Source: CAZSDU01 sp963662525
GTDB lineage: Bacteria > Bacteroidota > Bacteroidia > Bacteroidales > FEN-979
Assembly: GCA_963662525.1 (NCBI GenBank)
Contig: OY759717.1
Location: 2,790,001 to 2,854,000 of the forward strand
DNA length: 64,000 bases
Direction: 5' to 3'
Under the pieces are notes generated by a model. It did no database searches, was not told where the DNA came from, and saw nothing but the letters and a program-made list of their open reading frames with translations. Shown one piece after another: positions 20,599 through 29,602 of the stretch; position 1 is the first letter of the stretch; each line of letters opens with the position of its first letter. A program made the position numbers and the translations under genes.

Positions 20599-23267
20599 TA
20601 TAATTCCTCATATTCCGTCCTTGCAATAACCTCATCCTGGATCTGTTTTCCTAGTTCAACCCAATACTGGGTGAAACCGGCAACACGAACCAGCAGGCTT
20701 CGGTGCTTATCGGGATCTTCCTGGGCTTTTCTGAGCATCCTGGAATCAACGATATTGAACTGTACATGGAATCCTCCCTTGCGCATATAAGCCCTGATCA
20801 GTTCCAGGAACTTTCGGGATCCTTCCCGGCCTTTGACCACTGATGGATGAATCTTCATATTCAACTGGGAATTCTGGGATTGCGCATGATTCCAGCAGGT
20901 GGCCGAGTTGAATAGGGCATAAGGTCCGTTCTTGTCGGTTCCCGGATAGGCAGAAACAGAGCCATCGGAGAAAGTGGTTCCGCTCAGCCGTCCATCAGGA
21001 CCAGCCAGGGTTACGGCACCCATCGGACCATGCGTGGAAACGGAAATCTGACAGGCATACATCGGCTGGTTGTAAAGGGAACGGTACTGATGAGCCATGT
21101 CGCAGAACCAGTCCTCCCATTCCTTCAGGATGGAGTCAACAAATGGATTATCGTTTCCAAATTTCGGAGCATCCATGCTTATCCGGTGTATTTTTTTCCA
21201 GCTGTCATATCCATCTGTGGGAACCTGATCAACCAGCGAATAAGAGCCTGTTTCCTGGGCTGTTTTATACCCGAAATTGGCCAGCATGGCTTTCCGGTAC
21301 TCATCAATGCTGTATGTAGCGTCAGCATATACGTTCTGTTTCAGGGCGGCGAGACTGTTGACAAGGTTAGCGGTACCACAACTTTCGATGTTGAAAGTGG
21401 TATTAAAGCGGGAACCCATCTGTCCAATTTCTTTTCCTTTTTCAAGGCAATCGGGTTTTAGCATGGAATTGACCAGGGAAGGAGAAACCTTCCGCCAGGC
21501 ATCATGCTGGATATTATTAGTCAGGGTGAGCACATGGCAAGCCCTGCTGAAATAGTCTCTGAAAGCCTGCCAAAGCTCTTCGTAGGTTTCCAGTTTATAT
21601 CCATGTGGCGGGAAGATTCTTTCCCCGCTGCGCATATCCATCCCGTCAAAAAGGGTGACTTCAAGGATTTTCGGAAGGGAAAGGAAATGAACGCCAACGC
21701 TGGTAGCAGGAGCAGATCCTCCCGGGATCCAATGGATTTCCCCGTCAAGGTTTAGTGGCATCCAGCTTCCGGGAGATGTTTCCAGGCATCCTCCGATGGC
21801 CCAGGCACGGGCTTCTTCAAGTTGCATGCCCTCGTGTCCGTAATTGTTGAGCAGGAATTCCATGGCTACCTGGTTATTCACCCAGGCAGGATAACCTGTT
21901 CCTATTTTAGTGCATTCTACACCTTTTAACAATAATTCTTCTGGCAGCCTTTCATCATAAAGCAGTGACAAGGTTGGTTGAGGTGTATCGCAACTGATGC
22001 CGGCTTCCAGGATCAACATTTCGAGTTCATTGGAAGCAGAGGTTCCATCTTTTGCCAATCCCCCGATACAAAGATTGTTAAAAGTATTCCCGGAAAGTAC
22101 GCCGCCAACAACACCCATGGAAGCGAAGCAGTCAATTTCCGTAAATTTGATCCGCATGCATTCCAGGAGTTCAATACTGTATTCACGATCCAGTAGCCCT
22201 TTATCTATATCCCGTTTCCAGAAAGGATAAAGAACCTGCCCGACCCGTCCGGGTGACAAGCCTGAAATGGCATCTTCATTTAATACGGCAACATGAAATG
22301 TCCAGACCATCTGAAGGGCATCATGAAAATTGCTTGGAGGTTCGGATGATATCCGGTCAAGGCGTTCAGCGATCCCAAGGTATTCTGATTTCTGCTTGAG
22401 GTCTTGTTCAAGGGAGGCAAGGAAACGCGCCTCTTTGGCGTAATTTTGTATCCATGACTGTAATCCCTGGAGCATGATTATTACTGAACGGTAAAAATAC
22501 AGCCTGTCCATTTCAGGATAACCGGCAACTTCCGCAATACTGTCCTCACACATGCGGATCAGTCCGGAGATACCATACTGAAGCGGAAAATAGTAGTTAA
22601 GAACCTCCCTTCCCTGGGGAAGGGTATAGCCGGAGTCGAACATGCAAATGACAGAGCGCATAAGGGCTTCTTTTTCTTTATATCCCGGCACCAATTGTTC
22701 ATATTTATGTCCGATATCATCAACCGATTTATCTTTCCATTTTTTTGCCACCTCGAGCATGACGGGCATTTCTTCGACACGAAGTCCGAATTTTCCGGCG
22801 ATGGATATCACGTTTCCGATGCTTTTTGTGACATTTCCACCTCCCTTTCCCATGGTGGTAAAAGTGTCGGCCGTCAGTTTACCCGATTCCTGTGCTTCTT
22901 TGTACAATTTATCTTCGGCAGCCATAAAAAAGGCTTCAGATAACCAAGGCATGGGATAGGAGCCCCGCAGATAAGCGGCTTTCCCCATAACCAGTAATTC
23001 CCCCGGGTAGATGACCGGGCTCAGGTGCTCAAATCCCGCTTTCAGCGCTTCGGCGCGGCGGATAATGGGTATTTCTCCTTCCAGTTCTTCCCAGCGACGG
23101 GTGTACCAGTAAGGAAACTCCATGGAAGTTGAGGATTTTGACAGAAAGTACAAGTCACGGGCCGCTTCAGCCCTTGGTGTTGGTGGTCGCTTCTGTTCTC
23201 TGCTTCCGATTGCATCATCGGGTTGCTGGCCATAGTAATTAATATCAGGGTTTCCGGAACTGCTCAT
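20598..23267 (-). CDS. hpdB: 4-hydroxyphenylacetate decarboxylase, glycyl radical subunit
   Basis: An 889-residue glycyl radical enzyme that converts 4-hydroxyphenylacetate, a tyrosine breakdown product, to p-cresol and CO2. The active site has GGCLET (Cys494 and Glu496 in this numbering, matching the Cys-x-Glu of clostridial HPAD), FNIESCGT, and the glycyl radical loop RVAGFTQYW near the C-terminus (Gly about 864). The start is set at the ATG at 23265-23267, because a promoter box lies 16-23 bp upstream; a TTG start six codons earlier is less likely. hpdC and hpdA follow in the same order as in Clostridioides. A related arylacetate substrate, such as phenylacetate or indoleacetate, is the main alternative; the small subunit argues for HPAD. 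Confidence 0.9.
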   Translation of the reverse strand: MSSSGNPDINYYGQQPDDAIGSREQKRPPTPRAEAARDLYFLSKSSTSMEFPYWYTRRWEELEGEIPIIRRAEALKAGFEHLSPVIYPGELLVMGKAAYLRGSYPMPWLSEAFFMAAEDKLYKEAQESGKLTADTFTTMGKGGGNVTKSIGNVISIAGKFGLRVEEMPVMLEVAKKWKDKSVDDIGHKYEQLVPGYKEKEALMRSVICMFDSGYTLPQGREVLNYYFPLQYGISGLIRMCEDSIAEVAGYPEMDRLYFYRSVIIMLQGLQSWIQNYAKEARFLASLEQDLKQKSEYLGIAERLDRISSEPPSNFHDALQMVWTFHVAVLNEDAISGLSPGRVGQVLYPFWKRDIDKGLLDREYSIELLECMRIKFTEIDCFASMGVVGGVLSGNTFNNLCIGGLAKDGTSASNELEMLILEAGISCDTPQPTLSLLYDERLPEELLLKGVECTKIGTGYPAWVNNQVAMEFLLNNYGHEGMQLEEARAWAIGGCLETSPGSWMPLNLDGEIHWIPGGSAPATSVGVHFLSLPKILEVTLFDGMDMRSGERIFPPHGYKLETYEELWQAFRDYFSRACHVLTLTNNIQHDAWRKVSPSLVNSMLKPDCLEKGKEIGQMGSRFNTTFNIESCGTANLVNSLAALKQNVYADATYSIDEYRKAMLANFGYKTAQETGSYSLVDQVPTDGYDSWKKIHRISMDAPKFGNDNPFVDSILKEWEDWFCDMAHQYRSLYNQPMYACQISVSTHGPMGAVTLAGPDGRLSGTTFSDGSVSAYPGTDKNGPYALFNSATCWNHAQSQNSQLNMKIHPSVVKGREGSRKFLELIRAYMRKGGFHVQFNIVDSRMLRKAQEDPDKHRSLLVRVAGFTQYWVELGKQIQDEVIARTEYEEL

Positions 23268-23282
23268 GAGGGGTTGTTTTTT

Positions 23283-23314
23283 CAAAAATAATTAAAAAAT
23301 GAAGATTATGCAAA
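23283..23314 (-). promoter_or_regulatory. Promoter of hpdBCA
   Basis: On the minus strand, TTTG (23311-23314), a 20-bp spacer, then TATTTTTG (23283-23290), matching the Bacteroidota -33/-7 promoter. Transcription would start near 23276, about 10 bp before the hpdB ATG. This suggests hpdBCA can be transcribed independently of the Mpv17-like gene upstream. Confidence 0.6.
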
Positions 23315-23320
23315 CTTTTC

Positions 23321-24034
23321 TTATAAGCGTTTCTTTGCCATCATGCTGGCCAGCGACATGATCACACCCAGGATAATACTGTAAAAAGCAGCAATCAGGA
23401 TACGGTACCCTTCAGGGAACATGAAATTCACTGTCTGGGCCGGGATCCAGAAAAAAATAATGGTCTTCTTGAAAACGAAATTCCACATGCTGTCCCAATC
23501 GATGTTCTGAAGATACCTGGCAAAAGGTATGGGGCAAAGGAAGCCTTTTATGGTCCCTTTCGTAGCTGCAATATGTGTATCAGTGATTCGGTGAAAGGTC
23601 ATAAAAACAGGAGCGAAAAACAGATTCAGGCTGGCACTAACTGAGAAGGCAGACAAGAGTTTAATCCAGCTGAAATCGGGTTGACGCAATACATCGGCAG
23701 GGTTGGAAGTCGGAAAATGAACACCCATGACCTTTAGCATGACGGGTGCACCTTCACCAAAAATGATAAAGGCCATTTTAATGCTTACACCAAGGAATCC
23801 CCAAATGATAGCTCTGGGAATTAAACCGAATCCTGATTTCCAGTACCTGCCTGTTCTGATCCTTAACCCGAGGCATTCGCCAAATGTTGCCAGAATGGCA
23901 AATTTGATGAAACTCAGAAAGAATGGATATTGAGCATTCAGTCGATGATAATTTTCCATGACGGGTGGAAAAATTAAAAAAGGGAGTAAAAAAATAATCC
24001 ATCCTCCCAGTGCAATTAAGTCTGATTTTTTCAT
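23321..24034 (-). CDS. Mpv17/PMP22-family membrane protein
   Basis: A 237-residue protein with about five or six hydrophobic helices. The C-terminal part FFWIPAQTVNFMFPEGYR fits the Mpv17/PMP22 signature (W-x-P-x-Q-x-x-N-F, then P and an Arg), a family best known from eukaryotic mitochondria and peroxisomes, where members form channels, and also present in bacteria. It lies 53 bp upstream of hpdB on the same strand. Role unknown; passage of a small metabolite, possibly the hpd substrate or p-cresol, is speculation from position. Confidence 0.7.
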   Translation of the reverse strand: MKKSDLIALGGWIIFLLPFLIFPPVMENYHRLNAQYPFFLSFIKFAILATFGECLGLRIRTGRYWKSGFGLIPRAIIWGFLGVSIKMAFIIFGEGAPVMLKVMGVHFPTSNPADVLRQPDFSWIKLLSAFSVSASLNLFFAPVFMTFHRITDTHIAATKGTIKGFLCPIPFARYLQNIDWDSMWNFVFKKTIIFFWIPAQTVNFMFPEGYRILIAAFYSIILGVIMSLASMMAKKRL

Positions 24035-24040
24035 CCTTTA

Positions 24041-25252
24041 CTATTTCCGGATAATCAATTTATTAATGTTGAGTGTGCCGGATTCATTGGTCAATGATAA
24101 CAGGTATGAACCCGGATGGATTTTGGAGAGATCAAAAGTACAGAAAAAATCGCTGGTGGATTTGATGCAAGAAAGAGCTTTTATGTTTCTCCCTGAAAGA
24201 TCGTAAAGATTGATGATAATGAATCCCAGATAGGAATCCTGAAATGAAAGTGAAATGGTTTCATATGCCGGGTTTGGGCTCAGACAAATGTTAAATGTGC
24301 TTCGTTTTTCAATACCGACTGCATAAGGATACAGCTCCCATACATCTGTGGTGTTGCCGTTGATGGAGGCTCCGCCTGCCATATACCCGACGTCATTGAT
24401 GGTGAAAGTGGAAGAATATCCCCTGGGCAGGCCCGGGAAATTAGCGAGCTGTGTCCATGTGTTGTATACGGGATTGTATTCCCATACATCACTCAGCGCA
24501 TTGAAATTATTGTCAATTCCACCTACAATATATCCTTTTGAACCAGCAGTAAAACCCATGGCACCGGCCCGGCCTACACCAGGTAAACTCAGTTTCTGCG
24601 ACCATAAATTGGTTACAGGATTATATTCCCAAAGGTCGGTGGTATAGGTATTCCCGTTATCTCCCGTGGCCACGTATGCTTTGCCATTAATGACAAAGGA
24701 AGCAGCATATGATTTTCCTCCACCGGGTATATTTGCTTTTTGAATCCAGCTATCGGTCAGGGTATCATATTCCCAGAGATCGTTCAAGGGAGTCAGGTTA
24801 ACGCTTTGGCCTGCTGCGATATATCCTTTACCTCCGATAGAAAATCCCAATGCAGCGATACGTTCATAATTGGCAGGAAAGGAAGTTTTTGTCGACCAGA
24901 TGTCAGTTGTCTGGTTCCATTGATACAAGACGTCATTATAATTATATGGACTTTGCCCGACTGTCAGATAAACATTTTTTCCGATGGCAAACCCTGAGGA
25001 ACCACGCAGCGACATGGGAACATCGGATTTAAATATCCATGAATTACTGATGGCATCATATTCCTGAAAATCTTTAAAGTAGCTGTATGGAGTTCCGCTT
25101 GTGCCCGTAGTGATATATCCTTTCTCCCCAATTGAAAGAGCAACAGCCTGAATCCTGGCAGGGCCACTGAAGTTCATGCGTTGTGTCCAGGTTGGTTGTC
25201 CTGTCATTATAAGTGGGATGAAAAATACAAAAAAACCTGTGATGATCTTCAT
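24041..25252 (-). CDS. Secreted kelch-repeat protein with T9SS sorting tail
   Basis: A 403-residue protein with a signal peptide (ending TGQP) and about six kelch-type blades, each with a GGKGYIAAG-like strand pair followed by DLWEYDTLTDSW, which should form one beta-propeller (residues 20-315). Residues about 325-403 are a type A type IX sorting domain: LSPNPAYETISL, a GRNI turn and a final LIIRK. It is therefore expected to cross the outer membrane by T9SS and be released or anchored. The ligand is unknown. Confidence 0.88.
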   Translation of the reverse strand: MKIITGFFVFFIPLIMTGQPTWTQRMNFSGPARIQAVALSIGEKGYITTGTSGTPYSYFKDFQEYDAISNSWIFKSDVPMSLRGSSGFAIGKNVYLTVGQSPYNYNDVLYQWNQTTDIWSTKTSFPANYERIAALGFSIGGKGYIAAGQSVNLTPLNDLWEYDTLTDSWIQKANIPGGGKSYAASFVINGKAYVATGDNGNTYTTDLWEYNPVTNLWSQKLSLPGVGRAGAMGFTAGSKGYIVGGIDNNFNALSDVWEYNPVYNTWTQLANFPGLPRGYSSTFTINDVGYMAGGASINGNTTDVWELYPYAVGIEKRSTFNICLSPNPAYETISLSFQDSYLGFIIINLYDLSGRNIKALSCIKSTSDFFCTFDLSKIHPGSYLLSLTNESGTLNINKLIIRK

Positions 25253-25277
25253 AACTGAATCTGTTACTTATTTGGAA

Positions 25278-25310
25278 CAAAAGTAAATGAAAACGCATAA
25301 AACTATCAAA
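25278..25310 (-). promoter_or_regulatory. Promoter of the kelch gene
   Basis: Minus strand TTTG (25307-25310), a 21-bp spacer, and TACTTTTG (25278-25285), about 26 bp upstream of the ATG. A good fit to the Bacteroidota promoter. Confidence 0.55.
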
Positions 25311-25346
25311 GATAGGCGCTTAGATTAGTAACAAATTACTGACATA

Positions 25347-25919
25347 TCAATTGAGGGAAGGATCTGTCGGGAAATTTGACCAGATCGCATAATCATCCCC
25401 CATGCTTTTCAGATATGAACTCCAGAGTTTTTGAGGTTCGGCGTGAATTACTTCCTCCACAGTGGTATGAGAAAGAACCCAGGATTTTTCTTTAATTTCA
25501 TTGTCGAGCTGGTTAGGGTGCCAGCCTGAATATCCGATAAAAAAGCGTATTTCATTTTCACCAAGTTCGCCATTCAGTATCAGGGTCTTGATGGTCTCAA
25601 TATTTCCTCCCCAGTAAAGCCCGTCAATGATTGGTAAACTCTGGTCAACCCCGGAAAGGGTATGTATGAAGAAAAGGCTGTCGGTTTGTACCGGACCACC
25701 TAAGTATAAGGTGCATTCAAAATCTGGAAAATCTTTAATTACTTCAGAGAGTTTTGTCTCAATGGGTTTGTTGATGATCACACCGAAGGTGCCTTCATCA
25801 TTATGTTCGGCCAATAACACCACCGACTGGCGAAAGTAAAAATCTCTCAAAGAAGGCTCAGAGATCAGGATAATTCCTTGTTTCGGTTTAATCAAATGGC
25901 TTGTCATGAGTTCAGACAA
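25347..25919 (-). CDS. YqgE/AlgH family protein
   Basis: A 190-residue member of the YqgE/AlgH (DUF179) family: it opens with LIKPKQGIILISEPSLRD, then VVLLAEHNDEGTFGVIINKP and LYLGGPVQTDSLFFIH, and ends with the YSGWHPNQLDNEI segment. Members are cytoplasmic proteins of unsettled function. It is divergent from murL, and the two promoters appear to overlap in a palindrome at 25929-25952. Confidence 0.92.
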   Translation of the reverse strand: MSELMTSHLIKPKQGIILISEPSLRDFYFRQSVVLLAEHNDEGTFGVIINKPIETKLSEVIKDFPDFECTLYLGGPVQTDSLFFIHTLSGVDQSLPIIDGLYWGGNIETIKTLILNGELGENEIRFFIGYSGWHPNQLDNEIKEKSWVLSHTTVEEVIHAEPQKLWSSYLKSMGDDYAIWSNFPTDPSLN

Positions 25920-25925
25920 TTTTAT

Positions 25926-25955
25926 TAATTTTGTCTACGCCTGCAGACAAAAATA
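25926..25955. promoter_or_regulatory. Divergent yqgE/murL promoter overlapping a perfect palindrome
   Basis: Plus-strand box TAATTTTG (25926-25933) for murL and minus-strand box TATTTTTG (25948-25955) for yqgE face each other. They overlap the arms of the inverted repeat TTTTGTCT / AGACAAAA (25929-25936 and 25945-25952, 8-bp loop). A regulator bound to the palindrome would cover both -7 elements. The -33 elements are weak. Confidence 0.5.
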
Positions 25956-25965
25956 ATACCAATTC

Positions 25966-27345
25966 ATGTCGAAGTCAAATCAAAGGGATAAATTTCTTCA
26001 ATTTCGTGAACAATTTCCATATTTTTCCTTTGAAAAACAAGAGTATTCTCTGACTTCAGTAGGTTTATCGGTGACATATACTTTTAATTTATCAGGAAAG
26101 TTCTTCTTTTACCCTCGTCTTTTCATTCCCAGGAAATCTTTTTTTCTTTCTGATGAAGTCATCAGGGATAAACTGGACAGTATCATTTTTAATATTGGAA
26201 TGATAGAATTGATCAGTTATTGGAAAGCTGCCTGTTCGCCGAAATTGATCATCCGGCCATACTACTTGTCTCCCGCACAGGTGCAATGGTGGAAAAAGCT
26301 TTATTTTCACGGACTGGGTGAATTTTTTTACCTGAATGGGATCACTCCCGGCATGGAAGATTTTATGGAGGTGGAAGTCTCTTCTCTGGTTTCATTACCG
26401 CCACTGAAATACACCTTAATGGATTACCTGATCATTCCTGTTGGCGGTGGCAAGGACTCTGCAGTCACCCTGGAATTACTGGGGGATATACCAGGAAGTC
26501 TTCCCCTGATTATGAATCCACGGGCTGCCAGCCTGGATGTGCTTAGAGCAATCGGAAGCCGAGAAGAGGACTTGATAGAGATCCGGCGTACCCTTGACCC
26601 TGAACTTTTAAGAATGAATGAACAAGGGTTTTTGAACGGACATACTCCCTTTTCTGCCCTTCTTGCTTTTATTTCTGTTCTTGCAGCCATTCTGACCGGA
26701 CATAGGAATATTGCGCTCTCCAACGAATCCAGTGCCAATGAAGTAACCCTTACAGGAACCAATATTAATCATCAGTATTCAAAGTCATTTACGTTCGAAT
26801 CCGATTTTCGTGCATATGTCAGGGATTGGATCAGCCGTGAAATCAATTACTTCAGTTTTTTACGTCCCCTGAATGAATTACAGATTGCTGAGATTTTTTC
26901 ACAGTTTCGGCATTATCACCCGGTTTTCAGAAGTTGTAATGCTGGCAGCAAAACAGATTCCTGGTGCGGAGAATGTGCAAAATGTTTGTTTACCTATATT
27001 ATTTTATCGCCTTATTTGCAGGATACTGAACTTCTTCGCATTTTCGGGAAAAATCTCCTGGATGACTATGCTTTAAAGCCGTTATTTGACCAACTTTGCG
27101 GTCTGGCTGAAGATAAACCATTTGATTGCGTGGGCACGGTCAATGAAGTCAACCTGGCATTATGCGAGATCATCAGGCAGAAGCATCGAGGAGAATTTCC
27201 GGCCTTACTGCTGTGGTATCAGACTTCTCCAAATTATCACCGTTTTAAACGGGTTGATTTCAGACAGCATAACCTTATCATTGGGAATGAACATCATCTC
27301 ACCCCCGCGTATGAAAAGAAACTTAAAACGGCTTTAAATGCTTGA
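25966..27345 (+). CDS. murL: MurL: UDP-MurNAc-L-alanyl-L-glutamate epimerase
   Basis: A 459-residue protein of the MurL family known from Xanthomonas, which turns the terminal L-Glu of UDP-MurNAc-L-Ala-L-Glu into D-Glu with ATP. It therefore replaces glutamate racemase (MurI) in peptidoglycan synthesis. Visible: GGGKDS, a PP-loop-like ATP motif (residues 160-165), SNESSANE, and WCGECAKC (cysteines 334, 337, 340). A MurD-type ligase starts inside the last codons (27338, 8-bp overlap), the partner expected for an L-Glu-adding MurD2. No racemase gene is in the window. Confidence 0.82.
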   Translation: MSKSNQRDKFLQFREQFPYFSFEKQEYSLTSVGLSVTYTFNLSGKFFFYPRLFIPRKSFFLSDEVIRDKLDSIIFNIGMIELISYWKAACSPKLIIRPYYLSPAQVQWWKKLYFHGLGEFFYLNGITPGMEDFMEVEVSSLVSLPPLKYTLMDYLIIPVGGGKDSAVTLELLGDIPGSLPLIMNPRAASLDVLRAIGSREEDLIEIRRTLDPELLRMNEQGFLNGHTPFSALLAFISVLAAILTGHRNIALSNESSANEVTLTGTNINHQYSKSFTFESDFRAYVRDWISREINYFSFLRPLNELQIAEIFSQFRHYHPVFRSCNAGSKTDSWCGECAKCLFTYIILSPYLQDTELLRIFGKNLLDDYALKPLFDQLCGLAEDKPFDCVGTVNEVNLALCEIIRQKHRGEFPALLLWYQTSPNYHRFKRVDFRQHNLIIGNEHHLTPAYEKKLKTALNA

Positions 27346-29602
27346 TCTTATCAGGAATAAAATTGCGGATAAAACAGTTGTTCTGCTGGGTTTCGGAAGG
27401 GAAGGACAATCTAGCTATGCTGTCATACGTCAGATTTTTCCTGATAAGCTTATTAATATTGCGGATGCCAACAAGGCGATAGCGGAAAACCCAATCCTGA
27501 AAGATGATCCCAATATTTACCTGCTGACAGGTCCCGATTATCTGGATCAGCTGAATACTTTCGATCTCCTTTTCCGTTCACCTGGCATTCCTTTATGGTC
27601 TCTCATTTCTCCTGATGGTCATGAGGGCAAAAAGATTCCACGCGAAAAAGTCACTTCTCAGACGGATTTATTCCTGCAGGCCTATGGCTCTCAGGTAATC
27701 GGTGTAACAGGAACCAAAGGAAAAAGTACGACATCCAGCCTGATTCATCATGTTTTAAAAATTGCAGGGGAGGATACAGTATTACTTGGAAATATTGGTA
27801 ATCCGGCATTTCATTTTATTGATGTTATCCGGCCGGAAACTAAAATCGTTTTTGAACTTTCCTCCCATCAGCTTGAATTCATTGAGAGAGCGCCGCACAT
27901 TGCTGTTTTGTTGAACCTGTTTCAGGAACATCTGGATGCTTACCCTTCTTATGAGGCCTACCAGCTCGCTAAAATAAATATTACAAAGTTTCAGCAAAGC
28001 CCGGATTTCCTGGTTTACAATGATGATGATATATTACTGAGGGAACGTTTACAACCTTATCTGACGGTGAGAAATTGCAGACCATTTTCGATCCGGAGGG
28101 AGACCAGTTCTAAGGAATTCATGAAAATCCATCAGGACCGGTTTTTAAAAGGCGAACATAACCTGAAGAATATTCTTGCAGCCATGAATGTAGCCAGAAT
28201 ACTGGGTGTTTCATGGGAATCCATAGAAGATGGAATAGCCACTTTCAAGGGATTGGAGCATAGGTTGGAATATTTAGGCGAATTTAATGGGATTCACTTT
28301 TATAATGATTCCATTGCGACTATTCCCGAGGCTTGCATGGAGGCGATAAAAGCCGTTCCAGATGTGGATACTTTGGTTGCAGGTGGTTTTGACCGGGGAA
28401 TTGATTATTCTGCCCTGGCTGTTTTTTTATGTCAGTCGGATGTCCGTAATTTCATTCTTATTGGCGCCGCCGGCAAGCGCATTGGTGTTCAGATGGAACA
28501 AATACCCCATGAGGATAAAAAATTGTTTTATATCAGTCGGTTTGATGATTTAAAGGCCATTGCCATGCATGAAACCAAACCGGGCCGTGCCTGCCTGTTG
28601 TCGCCGGCTGCTGCCAGCTATGATGAATTCAACAATTTTGAAGAAAGGGGAAAAAGGTTCAGAAAGCTGGTGAAGTCGTTCCTGGTTTTCCTGATTTGCT
28701 TTATAGGAATCAGCAGTATTGCCCAGAAGCCGGATTATACGGCAAGCGTTCAGGCATATATACAACGTTTCAAGGATATTGCCATCCAGGAAATGATGAT
28801 TTACCGTATTCCTGCCAGTATCACTATTGCCCAGGGCATCATTGAATCAAGGGCAGGACAAAGTCAGATGGCGGTTGAGGCCAATAACCATTTTGGGATT
28901 AAATGTCATAAAGAGTGGTTCGGAAACACATTTTACCAGGATGATGATCATGTGAATGAATGTTTCAGGAAATATGACAGTCCGCAGGAATCTTTTCGCG
29001 ACCATTCCTATTTCCTCACCCAGCGTGAACGTTATAAAAGCTTGTTTAAGCTGGATGTACTTGATTACAAGGGATGGGCCCGTGGTTTACAGTCGGCGGG
29101 TTATGCTACGAATCCAGCCTACGCGGAATTATTGATTAAAACCATTGAACGATTTGGACTTTATCAATATGATAATGGGAGTTTTGGTACTCCGTTGACA
29201 AATAATACCAATGACCTGCCAAATGCAGCGTGGCTAGCCAACCTGGAAGTTTTCGGTGAAGGACCCAACAACAGGATGGTTTACCTGAATAATGGCCTGC
29301 AATTAACAGTAACCCGCCAGGGAGATAATATCAAGGTACTTTCGTCTGATTTTGGTGTTTCATCCAGGAGGTTAAAGAAATTCAATGATCTGCCTTCTTA
29401 TGTCTCTATTGCTGCCGGACAGATTATCTATCTGGAACCGAAGCGCAGAAAAGGAACTTCAACTGCCCACATTGTAAAACCGGGTGAAACTCTTCATCAG
29501 ATTTCACAGTGGTACGGCATCAAACTCAAAGTTCTGATCAGGCGTAATCAACTGAAATCAGGGTTGGAGCCTCAGCCTGGAAAAGTATTAAGGCTTCGTT
29601 AA
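27338..29602 (+). CDS. murD2: MurD2-type ligase fused to GH73 glucosaminidase and LysM repeats
   Basis: A 754-residue fusion. Residues 1-444 form a complete Mur ligase: N-terminal Rossmann start, P-loop GVTGTKGKSTTS (about 121-132), NLFQEHLD, and a C-terminal domain ending FEERGKRFRKL. With murL upstream it should add L-Glu to UDP-MurNAc-L-Ala. Residues 445-463 read as a signal peptide or membrane helix (KSFLVFLICFIGISSIAQ). Residues about 465-615 are a GH73 glucosaminidase (ITIAQGIIESRAGQSQMA, NNHFGIKCH), followed by two LysM repeats (about 660-702 and 707-752). A GTG at 28670, preceded by a purine-rich stretch (28641-28656), is in frame and could start a separate secreted hydrolase. The parts normally belong in different compartments. 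Confidence 0.85.
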   Translation: MLDLIRNKIADKTVVLLGFGREGQSSYAVIRQIFPDKLINIADANKAIAENPILKDDPNIYLLTGPDYLDQLNTFDLLFRSPGIPLWSLISPDGHEGKKIPREKVTSQTDLFLQAYGSQVIGVTGTKGKSTTSSLIHHVLKIAGEDTVLLGNIGNPAFHFIDVIRPETKIVFELSSHQLEFIERAPHIAVLLNLFQEHLDAYPSYEAYQLAKINITKFQQSPDFLVYNDDDILLRERLQPYLTVRNCRPFSIRRETSSKEFMKIHQDRFLKGEHNLKNILAAMNVARILGVSWESIEDGIATFKGLEHRLEYLGEFNGIHFYNDSIATIPEACMEAIKAVPDVDTLVAGGFDRGIDYSALAVFLCQSDVRNFILIGAAGKRIGVQMEQIPHEDKKLFYISRFDDLKAIAMHETKPGRACLLSPAAASYDEFNNFEERGKRFRKLVKSFLVFLICFIGISSIAQKPDYTASVQAYIQRFKDIAIQEMMIYRIPASITIAQGIIESRAGQSQMAVEANNHFGIKCHKEWFGNTFYQDDDHVNECFRKYDSPQESFRDHSYFLTQRERYKSLFKLDVLDYKGWARGLQSAGYATNPAYAELLIKTIERFGLYQYDNGSFGTPLTNNTNDLPNAAWLANLEVFGEGPNNRMVYLNNGLQLTVTRQGDNIKVLSSDFGVSSRRLKKFNDLPSYVSIAAGQIIYLEPKRRKGTSTAHIVKPGETLHQISQWYGIKLKVLIRRNQLKSGLEPQPGKVLRLR

